Shown here: piece by piece, positions 1 through 9,314 of the stretch | How positions within the stretch are numbered: the stretch's first letter is position 1 | Layout of the letters: each line of letters opens with the position of its first letter | From: Amanita rubescens | Taxonomy: Eukaryota > Basidiomycota > Agaricomycetes > Agaricales > Amanitaceae | Length of the DNA stretch: 24,194 nt | Assembly: GCA_015039365.1 (NCBI GenBank) | Contig: WION01000695.1 | Coordinates: forward strand, 1 to 24,194 | Direction: 5' to 3' | The notes under the pieces: model-generated | Database searches by the model: none | What the model was told of the DNA's origin: nothing | The model's input: the letters and a program-made list of their open reading frames with translations, nothing else | Position numbers and translations under genes: made by a program

Positions 1-1
1 T

Positions 2-814
2 AACGGCATAATGGACTCATTAAAAATCAAACACAAAATGAGTACCGCCTTCCATCCACAGACTGATGGACAAACAGAGCGATATAACGCCGAATTAGAA
101 GCTTATCTCCGAATATTCTGTGCCTATGAACCAGATACTTGGAACAAGATGATACCAATAGCACAATTCGCGCATAATTCACGCACTCATGAAGCATTGA
201 AACAATCGCCCTTCCAATTGATGTATGGAACATCCCCGGTTGCACTTCCCCTTGTCTCAAATAAGACAAATACACCAACCGCCGATAACCGCATCAACTC
301 CTTGTTCCGCGCACGAGAAGAAGCACTCGCCGCACACGATCTAGCACGAGCTAAGATGATGGAGAGAACAACGAGAAAGACTAAACCATTCAAAGTCAAT
401 GACAAAGTATGGCTAGAGTCTAGGAACCTGAAGATTCCTTATCAAAGCAGAAAGCTCGCACCTAAAAGAGAAGGTCCCTTTTCCATCAAAGAAGTCTTAG
501 GACCAGTGACATATCGTCTCACACTACCAAGACAATGGAAAATTCATAACGTATTCCACGCCGCCTTACTAACACCGTTCAAAGAAACTTCCTTTCATGG
601 AACAACGGAAACGAGGCCTCCTCCCGATCTGATCGAAGGAGAACAAGAATACGAAGTAGAAGCACTGCTTGCACATCGCAAGTTTAGAGGGAAACTACAA
701 TTTCTTGTAAAGTGGAAAGGCTATGACACCAGCGAAAACACATGGGAACCAGAAAATAACCTGACGCATATGGAAGACCTCCTTCTAGAATATAAAAGAC
801 GAAGGAAACTCTGA
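2..814 (+). CDS. Gypsy Pol polyprotein, C-terminal part: integrase with chromodomain (5' partial)
   Basis: This is the C-terminal end of a retrotransposon Pol protein. The frame is open before the first ATG (position 11) to the window edge, so that ATG is internal. The integrase core signature FHPQTDGQTER lies about 18 residues in; its Glu is the usual third member of the DDE catalytic triad, and the two Asp residues are outside the window. A basic linker and the conserved IHNVFHAALLTPF block of the integrase C-terminal domain follow. The end is a chromodomain: EYEVEALLAHR, then LVKWKGYD and TWEPENN, with the aromatic residues that in this family form the methyl-lysine cage. Chromodomains of chromoviruses are thought to guide insertion into heterochromatin. 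The stop at 812-814 is followed after one base by another ATG (816). No frameshift is seen. Confidence 0.95.
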   Translation, partial: NGIMDSLKIKHKMSTAFHPQTDGQTERYNAELEAYLRIFCAYEPDTWNKMIPIAQFAHNSRTHEALKQSPFQLMYGTSPVALPLVSNKTNTPTADNRINSLFRAREEALAAHDLARAKMMERTTRKTKPFKVNDKVWLESRNLKIPYQSRKLAPKREGPFSIKEVLGPVTYRLTLPRQWKIHNVFHAALLTPFKETSFHGTTETRPPPDLIEGEQEYEVEALLAHRKFRGKLQFLVKWKGYDTSENTWEPENNLTHMEDLLLEYKRRRKL

Positions 815-846
815 GATGTCATTCACATACCAAGTCACTATGCAGA

Positions 847-1275
847 ATGGAAACAACACTACCAACGCTGTTCAGCACTTCCCCTGGTCCGAATTTTATG
901 CTGGAGAGACCGTCGACACCCGATTCACCACTTCCGCCGGACCACACCGACCTCGACTCGTTCTTCATACCACCGACACCGACGAAGAAGACGCTGACCC
1001 GAACGACTTCGTTGATGTTTCCCACAGATCTCCCGATCAAACCTCGTCTCAGACGATCCCGATCACTCCCACCGAAACCCAGGAAACCCACCACGGAACA
1101 TCAGAAACTCTGGCTGTACCTGGACGAGTTACGGAAGATCGCAATAGCCGACCGATCCCACCTAGAAATGCTGAAGACATTAGCGTTACCTTACATAGAG
1201 AGACGGTACTTGCCGGTCACGCTTCGACTCAATCTCATAACGAATCTATTCGAGGCAACGACCAGAGTCACTTAA
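847..1275 (+). CDS. Small ORF 1 downstream of gypsy pol, 142 aa, unknown function
   Basis: This is the first of three closely packed ORFs between the Pol stop and the 3' LTR, where some LTR elements carry env or accessory genes. The N-terminal half is rich in Pro, Ser and Thr (PPTPTKK, RRSRSLPPKPRKP). The C-terminal half looks helical and leucine-rich (LWLYLDELRKIAIADRSHLE and onward). No signal peptide or membrane segment is visible, so it is not an envelope protein. A second frame (816-1376, 186 aa) is open over the same DNA and starts two bases after the Pol stop. I prefer the 847 frame because its composition looks more like a folded protein, but the choice is uncertain. I do not recognise a family. 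Confidence 0.5.
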   Translation: METTLPTLFSTSPGPNFMLERPSTPDSPLPPDHTDLDSFFIPPTPTKKTLTRTTSLMFPTDLPIKPRLRRSRSLPPKPRKPTTEHQKLWLYLDELRKIAIADRSHLEMLKTLALPYIERRYLPVTLRLNLITNLFEATTRVT

Positions 1276-1282
1276 CCGCGAT

Positions 1283-1771
1283 ATGGCTGGCCCCATCATA
1301 CGAACCACCCCCGATCTCTATCTCAGTTATCACGGAATTACTACTTACACCAAGGTTAGAGACCGCGTCACTCTGATCTGTAACGCCGCTAGATTACAGG
1401 TCGACATCTTTGACCAAGAAAGGATAGCTCGAGTCTGGCGACTCCTCATGGACTTCCGAACCGCCACTACCCTTGCCGGTCAAGCCCGAGATCAGTACAA
1501 CTATCACTGTGCCGATTTAATCGAAACGTTTGTGAACATTACATCACTATACTGGGAAGACGTTCATCCGAAAGGAGGAAATCTAGATCAACTGGCGATA
1601 GATCTATTACGACGACTTCTCACAGCTGACATCGAGCGCTATATCATCCTTGCCATAGAAAGCATCGACAATCAAAGGTTTGGATTAAAAATACAACCTC
1701 ACAATCAGAATAACCGCATCACTATCAACCATTGGTTTCGCGCTACCGAAGCTACACCCGACCGACACTGA
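1283..1771 (+). CDS. Small ORF 2 downstream of gypsy pol, 162 aa, unknown function
   Basis: The ATG lies 7 nt after the stop of the preceding ORF and in a different frame. The predicted protein is mostly helical-looking, with evenly spaced hydrophobic residues (IFDQERIARVWRLLMDF, LDQLAIDLLRRLLTADIERY), one or two Cys, and no membrane segment. It has no motif I can name. The tight spacing on both sides (15 nt to the next ATG) suggests that the three ORFs are translated from one transcript by reinitiation or spliced forms, or that they are one former protein broken by frameshifts. Its reading frame is the same as that of the next ORF. Confidence 0.5.
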   Translation: MAGPIIRTTPDLYLSYHGITTYTKVRDRVTLICNAARLQVDIFDQERIARVWRLLMDFRTATTLAGQARDQYNYHCADLIETFVNITSLYWEDVHPKGGNLDQLAIDLLRRLLTADIERYIILAIESIDNQRFGLKIQPHNQNNRITINHWFRATEATPDRH

Positions 1772-1786
1772 GCAACTAGATGCATT

Positions 1787-2320
1787 ATGGAGACAGATCG
1801 TAAATCAAGAGAAATCTGGTGCCTTACCGGGAAGATCCGAGACCTCTTGTCCAGTATCCAAGGAGACACGGAATGGACCACAGCCGAATTCGCAGACGGA
1901 GTTCCCCTGCATCAACTCACTAGCGACCACATTGCGCAGATCAATAATGCGATCAGTGATCTCGATCTTCATCGCCGAATCCGTACAACAGGCGATCTCA
2001 TTGAGGAAGAACCGAAACGAGATAAGAAGACTCCTCCTCCTCCTCGATCCGCATCACCCCCAACCACCACCGTTATTCGCCACGGAGTCTGGAATATTCC
2101 TGTCCCCACTTCTCGACGACACGACACTCCACCTTCTCGACGACCTACGACCCGCAGTATGACCAATGCCGCCAATCAATGCCCCCACCGCTACAACCGC
2201 TGCATTCACTGCCGAGGTAAACATGCCTCTGAGGATCACCATCTTGCTACTACAATTCCTCCTGTGTCTACTTTACCTCCACGCGACGACGACGTCGCCA
2301 TGCACAACATGAACACTTGA
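1787..2320 (+). CDS. Small ORF 3 downstream of gypsy pol, 177 aa, with a Cys/His zinc-knuckle-like motif
   Basis: The N-terminal 75 residues look helical. A central stretch is basic and proline-rich (TPPPPRSASPP, SRRPTTRSMTN). Near residues 140-153 is a short Cys/His cluster, CIHCRGKHASEDH, with C-x2-C-x3-H-x4-H spacing, resembling a degenerate CCHC zinc knuckle of the kind found in Gag nucleocapsids. That suggests a nucleic-acid-binding protein of the element, but this is inference. The ORF ends about 40 nt before the LTR and is in the same frame as the preceding ORF. If the set were once one protein, this would be its basic, zinc-binding tail. Confidence 0.5.
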   Translation: METDRKSREIWCLTGKIRDLLSSIQGDTEWTTAEFADGVPLHQLTSDHIAQINNAISDLDLHRRIRTTGDLIEEEPKRDKKTPPPPRSASPPTTTVIRHGVWNIPVPTSRRHDTPPSRRPTTRSMTNAANQCPHRYNRCIHCRGKHASEDHHLATTIPPVSTLPPRDDDVAMHNMNT

Positions 2321-2360
2321 ACGTTTTGTTGTTGCGGTCAACAACGTAGGGGAGAGCTAG

Positions 2361-2812
2361 TGTTACAACACGGTACGGACTCCCGCATTATGCTTACATG
2401 ATACGTCGGACATGTTTATTTTCTTTATGCCTACCTTACTTGTCGTCTCCCTTATGCTCGATTCATACGGACAAGCTCGTTTCTTTACTTATACCATCCC
2501 TTGTTCCACATATGACACCGTCCTTATACTTATTTCCGTACTTACCATTATTCATTAATTAGTACGTCTCATTGTACTTGCTAGTATAAGTACCGCATGT
2601 ATTCTAGAGTCGAACCCTAAGTTCGACTTAGCTGTTTATTGTCGTCTGGCAATATAACCCTACTCTTAACTCATCTACCACAATCGTCCTCAGATCCTAA
2701 GTCAACGTCTTGACTTAGTATTGAACTTATAATCTTAACGTTTGACTTAAGACTTGTAATCGTGACTAGAGTTGCCGCTGCAACTTAGGTTGAGATTAAT
2801 GAGTTCGTAACA
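2361..2812 (+). repeat. LTR of the gypsy element (3' LTR)
   Basis: A purine-rich run (AGGGGAGAG) ends a few bases before position 2361, where the sequence begins TGTTAC. A matching GTAACA ends at 2812, giving a 452-bp LTR with 6-bp inverted termini of the usual TG...CA form. The right half holds several perfect short palindromes, for example CTAAGTCAA paired with TTGACTTAG around 2697-2720, and AGTCGAAC paired with GTTCGACT around 2609-2630. The other LTR is outside the window, so the right boundary rests on the inverted termini only. Confidence 0.65.
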
Positions 2813-2971
2813 CAAACGATCAATTGACTTCATCTCAATCAATCGTTCCATCATCAAGAAGCAAGAAATAACATTTCTCACTCACCCATCTCTATACAAG
2901 GCAATCAAACCTTGTTACCGACATTTCCATAAGGTTTTATATAAATATAAACCTTTATCAACATTCTTGTC

Positions 2972-4063
2972 ATGTCTTCTTTTACCAAAGAAGAAGACAG
3001 CGCTTTATGTTCCCTTGTCACCGAATTACAAGGAGACAATTATTGTGCCTGGGCACGACAAATAACGGCATACTTTCAGATCTCAAATCTGATGGTATTC
3101 ATGTGTCCCGTTATCCCCAATGCAATCCCTGCTCACCTCAAAGCAGTAATTGCGCCGATCACTGCCACCAATAAGGCAGCAATCATCATACAAGCTGATG
3201 AGCTTGTACAAAACGAGAAGGCGTTGCACGCAAGACTCCTATGGATGTTCTTGCAAGAACGTTACAAAGATGATTCTCCAGCAATCCTTGATGGATCACT
3301 GGACAAAATAGATCATGATCGATCTATAAATAAAATCATCACTCGTTATAGACACATAGCAGCACAGGGACATCAATTCCCAGCTGCTCATCTAAATAAA
3401 GCACTTACAACCATTAGGGCTGTTCCATCAAAATGGATCAACCAAACAGCGGCTACATCATCCGTTACCGCTAATAATACGAATTACTCTAGCCCTACAG
3501 CAGTACGTTCAGGAAACACTGCTACACAAGTTGGACCAATCAGAGTCCAGCAACTTGCTAGTGAAATTCGTTCAGCATGGTCGTTACGGCATAAAGCTAT
3601 AAAACAATCACCTCCGTCAACGCAAGATCCTAACTTGCATACGGAACATTGTTTAGCTAATACCTCCTTAACAAATAAAGGAAAAGGCCGCTGCAGATGC
3701 TCGCCGCATCCACAGCCCACACATTTGCGCTGGGAAGACTTTAAAAATAGTAGCAAGCCTGATTACATCAGGGGAGGATCTCCACTATTAGTCAAACAGC
3801 CCGAATCTGATCCGGAATCAGATTCCACACATGATTCATTTAAATCATGTAAATCAAATGTTTCCATGCCTTCACCTTTATCACACGAGTCTTTGACAGA
3901 CTCGTTGGATACAAGAATAACAAATTCCCAGGAGGAATTTTATGATGCTCATGAAGATTTCGAGCGCCATTATGGAAATTTCATGGCTATTAATAGCTAT
4001 GATCAATGGGTAGAAGAACAATATAGCATAGACTTAGATCATTTCTGGAAGATATATATGTAA
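2972..4063 (+). CDS. Copia-like Gag protein, 363 aa
   Basis: The N-terminal third resembles the Gag of Ty1/Copia elements: LQGDNYCAWARQITAYF near residues 19-35 is the 'L-x-G-x-N-Y-x-x-W' capsid motif, followed by a predicted helical region with LHARLLWMFLQERYKDD. The usual C-terminal CCHC knuckle is absent. A basic Cys-containing patch (GKGRCRCSPHP, about residues 237-247) may take its place. The last 100 residues are acidic and Ser-rich and end in an aromatic, acidic tail. The ORF starts 160 nt after the upstream LTR and has no pol behind it. The coding sequence itself contains several perfect palindromes (for example ACGAGTCT with AGACTCGT near 3885-3906), as does the non-coding region that follows. 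It would package RNA in virus-like particles if functional. Confidence 0.7.
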   Translation: MSSFTKEEDSALCSLVTELQGDNYCAWARQITAYFQISNLMVFMCPVIPNAIPAHLKAVIAPITATNKAAIIIQADELVQNEKALHARLLWMFLQERYKDDSPAILDGSLDKIDHDRSINKIITRYRHIAAQGHQFPAAHLNKALTTIRAVPSKWINQTAATSSVTANNTNYSSPTAVRSGNTATQVGPIRVQQLASEIRSAWSLRHKAIKQSPPSTQDPNLHTEHCLANTSLTNKGKGRCRCSPHPQPTHLRWEDFKNSSKPDYIRGGSPLLVKQPESDPESDSTHDSFKSCKSNVSMPSPLSHESLTDSLDTRITNSQEEFYDAHEDFERHYGNFMAINSYDQWVEEQYSIDLDHFWKIYM

Positions 4064-4463
4064 AATATATAAATTGTCATCAATACAAGAGTATCGTGAA
4101 GGATCACACCTTGCAAATCCAATTACTTGTAACACAATTTATATCAAATAAGGAAATCGTGTAGGCGTATGCCTTGCAATCCCGATCACTTATAAATAAA
4201 GGACTTTCTGGTGGTATTAAGCAAGGATTATCATCATTGCCATAATATACCGCGTTCAAGGGAATTTCGATCACTTGAAGAAAGATCATCACGCTTGTCA
4301 TCATATACAAGCATCAAAATATATAATCTTCGCCAATCAGAAATATCTATAAATATCTACACTATAAAAACAATATCCTTAAAAGCTCTCCACATATGCA
4401 AACCGATGTCTATAGCCTATAAACAGCTATAATCTATTTGCAGATAAACAGTAATGTGTTACC

Positions 4464-5577
4464 TTTGAGAAAGGTTCCTTGCCGTTGAAATAGCACGGTC
4501 TTGAAAACGTCTCATAATATGGTTTCCTACACTTGAGAAGGCTCCTTGCTGTTGAAATAGCACAGTCTTGAAAGTATCTCATAACACTGTAGTCACAATA
4601 GCAGTTTCATACTGCTGAACATTATCTGTTGAAGATAACAAATTTCTGGGTATAAACATCGTCATTCTTTAACGACGTTAGCAAGGATTTATCATCATTG
4701 CCAGAATACTGTCGTATACAAGGGAATTTCGATCACTTGTATAAGAATAGACTTCTATGCTTGTCTTTACAAGCATCTATAAACGTCCAGAGTATCTTTG
4801 TACTCAACCTATAAATTGAATTGTTCGGCGGCGTCTTAACGCTCATCCCCTTTTCATATCAAAATAGGTTTTCCAATAACAGGACAGACGTAATAAAAAT
4901 ACCTCGAAATAATAGCTTTAAGAATTGTGGATTATAATTCTAAATGATTATCTATAGGAACCAGATCATCCTTGAGTGAAATACATGTACCATGGCCATA
5001 TACGTTGACCAACGTCGTTATGTTGGATAATGTATTGTGTGAAACACAAGAACGGTTACATCTTTTATAAAGATGATAAATTGACGAAATCATTGATTCC
5101 TTTAAATACATGAAGACGATTTTTATAAATCATCACATGTTAAAAAATAAGAATACTGTTCATATCACATCAATTTATATGTGATAAATAGATCATGTCC
5201 AAAAATATACATGATACTATCAGGCTAAATAACGCAATAAAGAATCCCTGTCTTGATTGAGGGGGAATCATTGCAATTAAACAAGTACACAATATGACTT
5301 GTATATGACCAATCAAAACAAGTATTCGATATAACTTGTATATACAAACAATCATGGATGCGTATTAGAAATAGGCCCATATTGTATATATATTATGGTT
5401 GCGTATTAAACATAGGCCCATAATAATGGTCATCAACTGTATTAGAGGAGGAAGCTCCCTCGATAATATACAGATGCCTGAACACGAACAAATATATGTA
5501 TTGGAGTTTTATCCCCGTCTATTGTATAGAGAAGGCTCCTTGCCGTTGAAACTTATACGGTCTTGAAAGCGTCTCGT
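4464..5577 (+). repeat. Three dispersed copies of a ~55-bp unit (4464-4518, 4531-4585, 5524-5577)
   Basis: Each copy reads GAGAAGG(C/T)TCCTTGC, then a small hairpin, then GTCTTGAAA and a CTC-containing end. The hairpin arms are CCGT/ACGG, CTGT/ACAG and CCGT/ACGG, so the paired bases change together. A second unit beginning GCAAGGATT-ATCATCATTGCC recurs at about 4221 and 4681, with a diverged copy near 6200. Confidence 0.75.
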
Positions 5578-6009
5578 CTTTACAAAATGACATTACACTC
5601 CTGACAAATATCCTAGTCAGGAAAGTGTATTTTATGGAATGCCAGATTAATGCATATCTCAAATAAGCCTGTCTTATGGCTTATCGCAAATAATCTCACA
5701 TATCCTCTCCATACATATAACAGTATTTCTTTATAAAGAACAATGGTAGCTTTAAAATCAAAAGAAATAGTTATGTTAAATCTTGCGCCAGTTCCTTTCA
5801 AAATACAGATTCCCAAAATATTGTTCATACGATATTACGGTTGGATTGTTGGAATACATTTAGTTCCTTGCACAGATCTTGGCCCTCAAAAAGCTAAAGA
5901 TAGGAACACCTTGCATACAATCCAACACCCTCTTTAAATAACTCTAGTTCTTGGTCTCATCCGAACAATGGAGAATTTCCTTACACAAGTTTTGACGGTT
6001 TTCAGGTTG

Positions 6010-6160
6010 GTTAACAATATTTATATATTGTCGATCACTTGGGGATATAGCAGACCCAATACTGCTACGAATATAAACTTGTACAGGTCAACTTTTGAAT
6101 GGGTAGCAATATTTATATATTGTGGGTCGTTCAAGGGCACAGCAGACACTATACTGCTAT
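6010..6160 (+). repeat. Two-copy direct repeat of a double-hairpin unit
   Basis: The units around 6014-6066 and 6106-6158 each carry a CAATATTTATATATTG hairpin followed about 20-25 nt later by an AGCAG...CTGCT hairpin. The period is about 92 bp. The spacer differs while both hairpins are kept. Confidence 0.65.
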
Positions 6161-8712
6161 GACTTCGAAATATCGTTATGATCTTCCTGGCGGTATTAGC
6201 AAGGACATGTTGTCATTGCCAAAATATACCATATATGAATGAGCTTCGGCCAACTCATAAGGAGGATTTTTATAAATAACGAATTTCGGTTTAATGTTGT
6301 CATTATACATTGAACATCAAAAAGGATATTCAAAATCATTCGACGAGACTTCCCCGTTCGAGTTCTATACTCTTATTGCATCTGGATAATGCATAAAGAT
6401 AAAATAGAACCAGGGTAGAACAAGAATTAACAGAGTTAAGAGGACATTACTTGCCAACGGACTACACGTAACAGAGGAATAATCCTTGTTTAAGGATTAA
6501 TATAGGCTGTACTGAAAAGGAAACCTATATCGGATAATGTCGCAGTTATACCTTCCCAGTAGACATGTTCATGTTGAATATATCGTCCAAAAAAAAGATA
6601 GTCATTGACACTTAAATGACTTAGAGGTCAAAATCTCGTTCATACGAGATATTATATAAGTGTTTGTTCTTCTATACAAACACTTATAATTATACTTGTT
6701 GTCAAAACAAGTATATCCTCTTCGTCATAAAGGATCTATATAAACTTTAGATCCAATATGCTATAAATATACAAGTATGAGTGAATGCAGAATGTCGATC
6801 ATTCTTGGATCCTCAATTAAACTTGTCATGACAACGGTCGTATCCCTGTGGGTGTAGACCTTTAAAGTCATGTAAATCGTATCTTGTATCTATACACAAG
6901 TAACGATAAATATAGCATAATACATACAAGAATAAACTTCTTGTACACAGTGTCTAATAAAGGATTACATCATTAATGATCGTCGGGTACGGCAGACACA
7001 ATACTGCCAGCAAATTATCTTTATATTAAGATAAAATGCGCCGGGCACTTATAGCAGTTCTTACTGCTGATCATATATGGTAAAACCCTTTTATAATGAT
7101 TACCAAGATATATTGCAAATGTGGATGACCACCACGTATAAGTCAAGTAGGGAATCATATCTGTATGAGCATCCAGTAAAATGTATCTGGATTCACTTAC
7201 ACGATTAAAACAAGAAAGCTTATCAAATATAAGCTCAAGTTTAATAATCGTCACACATGCTCAGGAATTGGATAATGATGAAGTTTATTTCGTTATTATG
7301 AAATCAGGAGATTTGTCTTCCCGCTGGTGTTGTGTGTTCCTATCAAAATAGGGATATATGGAATCACAACCAAATACAATCCTTTACGAAAGTGATTATA
7401 AAGGATTTAATGATATGCAAATTATCATACCAGACGGATTATCATCATTTACAAAAGACAAGATATACACACGTATCTATAGAAGGGAACATTCGTTGTT
7501 CTATAGCAGATGGGTCAAATACTTTGAAAAGTATAAGTCCTTTAAAGACCCAAGGACGTTGATCTGCTGAACAACAAAGATATTCTTTAAAACACATGGT
7601 TGAACTCTTTATCGAAATTTAAAAAGGAGTTTTTATCGATATAACAGAGATGTAAACCATGATGTATAAGAATTATCTGGGCAACTGTCTATAACATAAC
7701 TTGTTTGTCATCACACTTGTCTTTACAAGGACGAACAATTATATTAGACCACATACAATTACACTTGTTGTTACAAGTAAAATTGTCACGCGTGCAACTT
7801 GTCAATCAGGTGAACACGCCACATCATATTCTCGTATTGCTGTGCAAAGAGAATATATACTCCTTTACCATTAAGGTGCTAGTCACCTTTACACCGCATA
7901 AGGCGTTGGACGCCTTTAGACATAATAGGAGAATATACGAGTTACATATAATCAGAACTTGTAAAGAAACAAGGAATGATTATTGCACTCGTCACACATA
8001 CGAGCAGAGAGTATTTGCAAGGGAGGAAGCTCCCCTTGTAGAGATACTATACTCGTCTAAATAGTTTATTTAGGAAGACATATCAAGTTTTTACTTGATA
8101 ATGCGACATATACACACTCGCATATCCATCAGAGGATTCTTTTCACACAAAGAATCATCGTCATAAATCTCGCTATTTATATAGCTTGATATTTATGCAA
8201 GTTGTTAAAACGTTATCGTTTACCTGCCAAAAATATTCATTTAGCACTTAAGGATATATTCTTATCCTTTATCAAACAAAGTAATAAATCATATCAGAGA
8301 CAGTGAAGGCAGTAGAACAAGCCCCTTCTCGATAAATATGATTTCACACACTTTGTACGGCTTGAAGCCTGGGGGTGCTTTTATAAATGGATATTATCAA
8401 TATGACAGGAAACTCGATTTTTGATAAATCGATTCAAACAATATATGTCATTGTATTGGCTTTTCGACAAAGTCATATCCTATACCTTTAGGATCAAACA
8501 ATGATAAATATTGTATAACGTATACAACAAGCATTATAGGAATATTAAAGAAATATACAATACAAGGGATTAAGGTGAAAGCAGCATATAGTCTGGATCC
8601 CCATACTTGTACACGAAACGAGAGATCTTCCGTGAAGACTTTATAAGTCTTGCAATTCCGGTGACTCGTACAAAATATTTCATATATTCCTGGATAACTT
8701 AGCGAGGGGGTG

Positions 8713-9152
8713 TGTTAAAGTTATCTTATCTAATCATATAAGATAACGTATATATCTTATCTTATCTCATATAAGATAACACATCATATCTTATCCTATA
8801 GATTAGGATATACAGATTAGATGTACATACATGTATATTCATACATACACGTACATATACATACATAGGATACTGGAATATCCTATAGTCGCTTGCGTCA
8901 TCCCATTACTGCGGTAGACGCGTCATAGCTGCACTAGACGTCATATCATACGTCATGCACAGCTCTTCCTCTATTTACTATACTTTGTACTTATTAGGAT
9001 ACTAGTAGTATATAAGACTACCTGTACGTAGGTACAAATAAGAACCTTCCTTCTCCTCTTACCACCACATCCTATCCATAGGATAGTGAGTTATCGTTTG
9101 AGGTCGTCACCGCCACTCTACACTCCACTCTAAGTAAGTATTCACTTTAACA
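8713..9152 (+). repeat. Copia-type LTR (3' LTR, right boundary uncertain)
   Basis: It begins TGTTAAAG directly after a polypurine tract, and CTTTAACA at 9145-9152 is its exact inverse, giving a 440-bp LTR. A TATA box (TATATAAG near 9010) lies where an LTR promoter should be. The region is rich in small palindromes (GTTATCTTAT with ATAAGATAAC near 8719-8746). Alignment by eye with the minus-strand LTR at the window's right end continues past 9152 (shared GCTGCGCTGCT block), so the true end may lie further right, up to the transposon terminus near 9246. Confidence 0.6.
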
Positions 9153-9245
9153 CTTAGACGCTGCGCTGCTGGGCGTATCTTCGTCAATCATATGGGTCCT
9201 GTGGATTCCGTTTGAGTATACCATTATACGTTAAACTCTCATGAA

Positions 9246-9314
9246 TTCGGCCGGGCATTGCAGTTCGTAGCTTTAAGTCTACGTGAGAAACCTCACACCG
9301 ATAGATTCAGTCTA
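9246..9314 (+). repeat. Left terminal inverted repeat of the KDZ element
   Basis: From GTAGCTTTAAGTCTAC onward, 48 bases match the right end in reverse complement with four substitutions. The outer 20 bases match only with gaps (GGGCATTGCAG against GGCACTG), so the tip is placed by eye. Confidence 0.8.

Larger units (their letters stand above)
1..2812 (+). mobile_element. Ty3/gypsy chromodomain LTR retrotransposon, 3' portion
   Basis: This is the right-hand part of a chromovirus-type LTR retrotransposon whose 5' LTR, gag, protease, RT and RNase H lie left of the window. In order it shows the integrase C-terminus with a chromodomain, three short downstream ORFs, a purine-rich tract just before 2361, and an LTR that begins TGTTAC and ends GTAACA. 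The integrase frame is open from the first bases to its stop, so the element is not obviously old at this end. The second LTR and the target-site duplication cannot be checked here. Confidence 0.85.
4064..8700. repeat. AT-rich non-coding region densely packed with short hairpins
   Basis: No convincing gene lies here. Instead, short inverted repeats with stems of 5-11 bp and loops of 3-13 nt follow each other, often with gaps of only a few bases. Clear cases are 5166-5189 (TATCACAT stem), 6633-6650, 6657-6686 (11-bp stem), 6691-6715 (10-bp stem), 7873-7889, 7900-7916, 8057-8073, 8081-8100, 8101-8123 and 8135-8156. Several units recur with the loop kept and both arms changed: 4255-4279 and 4715-4743 share a 13-nt loop but differ in the stem; an AGCAG/CTGCT hairpin recurs at 4600, 6049, 6141 and 7053, and as GGCAG/CTGCC at 6991; CCGT/ACGG at 4482 and 5543 becomes CTGT/ACAG at 4549. 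The pattern suggests preserved folding. Confidence 0.8.
2813..9152 (+). mobile_element. Gag-only, hairpin-rich retroelement (TR-GAG/LARD-like), 5' LTR not seen
   Basis: Reading left to right there is a 160-nt leader, a Copia-like gag ORF (2972-4063), about 4.6 kb without any credible ORF, a polypurine tract (GAGGGGGTG near 8704-8712) and an LTR. Where a Copia element would have protease, integrase, RT and RNase H there is only AT-rich, hairpin-packed DNA. This matches non-autonomous elements that keep gag alone or no genes at all (TR-GAG, LARD). No 5' LTR resembling the one at 8713 precedes the gag; the gypsy LTR sits there instead. The left boundary is therefore an assumption, and gag and the LTR may not belong to the same element. 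Confidence 0.5.

Noticed and set aside
816..1376. 186-aa ORF overlapping the 847-1275 ORF
   Set aside because: Composition looks less protein-like than the competing frame. It is noted under the stop-start finding rather than listed as a gene.
7332..8064. ORFs of 70-119 aa in the hairpin region
   Set aside because: No RT, integrase or other retroelement motifs; they cross hairpins and repeats and look like chance frames.
4064..8700. Inserted mitochondrial DNA (AT-rich, hairpin-rich)
   Set aside because: No mitochondrial gene, rRNA or tRNA is seen, and the region sits between gag and a PPT/LTR. Not excluded without a search.
2361..9152. Reading 2361-2812 and 8713-9152 as the two LTRs of one element
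   Set aside because: The two sequences share only the TGTTA start and small palindromes, not the near identity expected of paired LTRs.
9230..9260. Target-site duplication of the KDZ element
   Set aside because: I compared several possible tip positions with the sequence after 21608-21612 and found no matching 5-9-bp pair.
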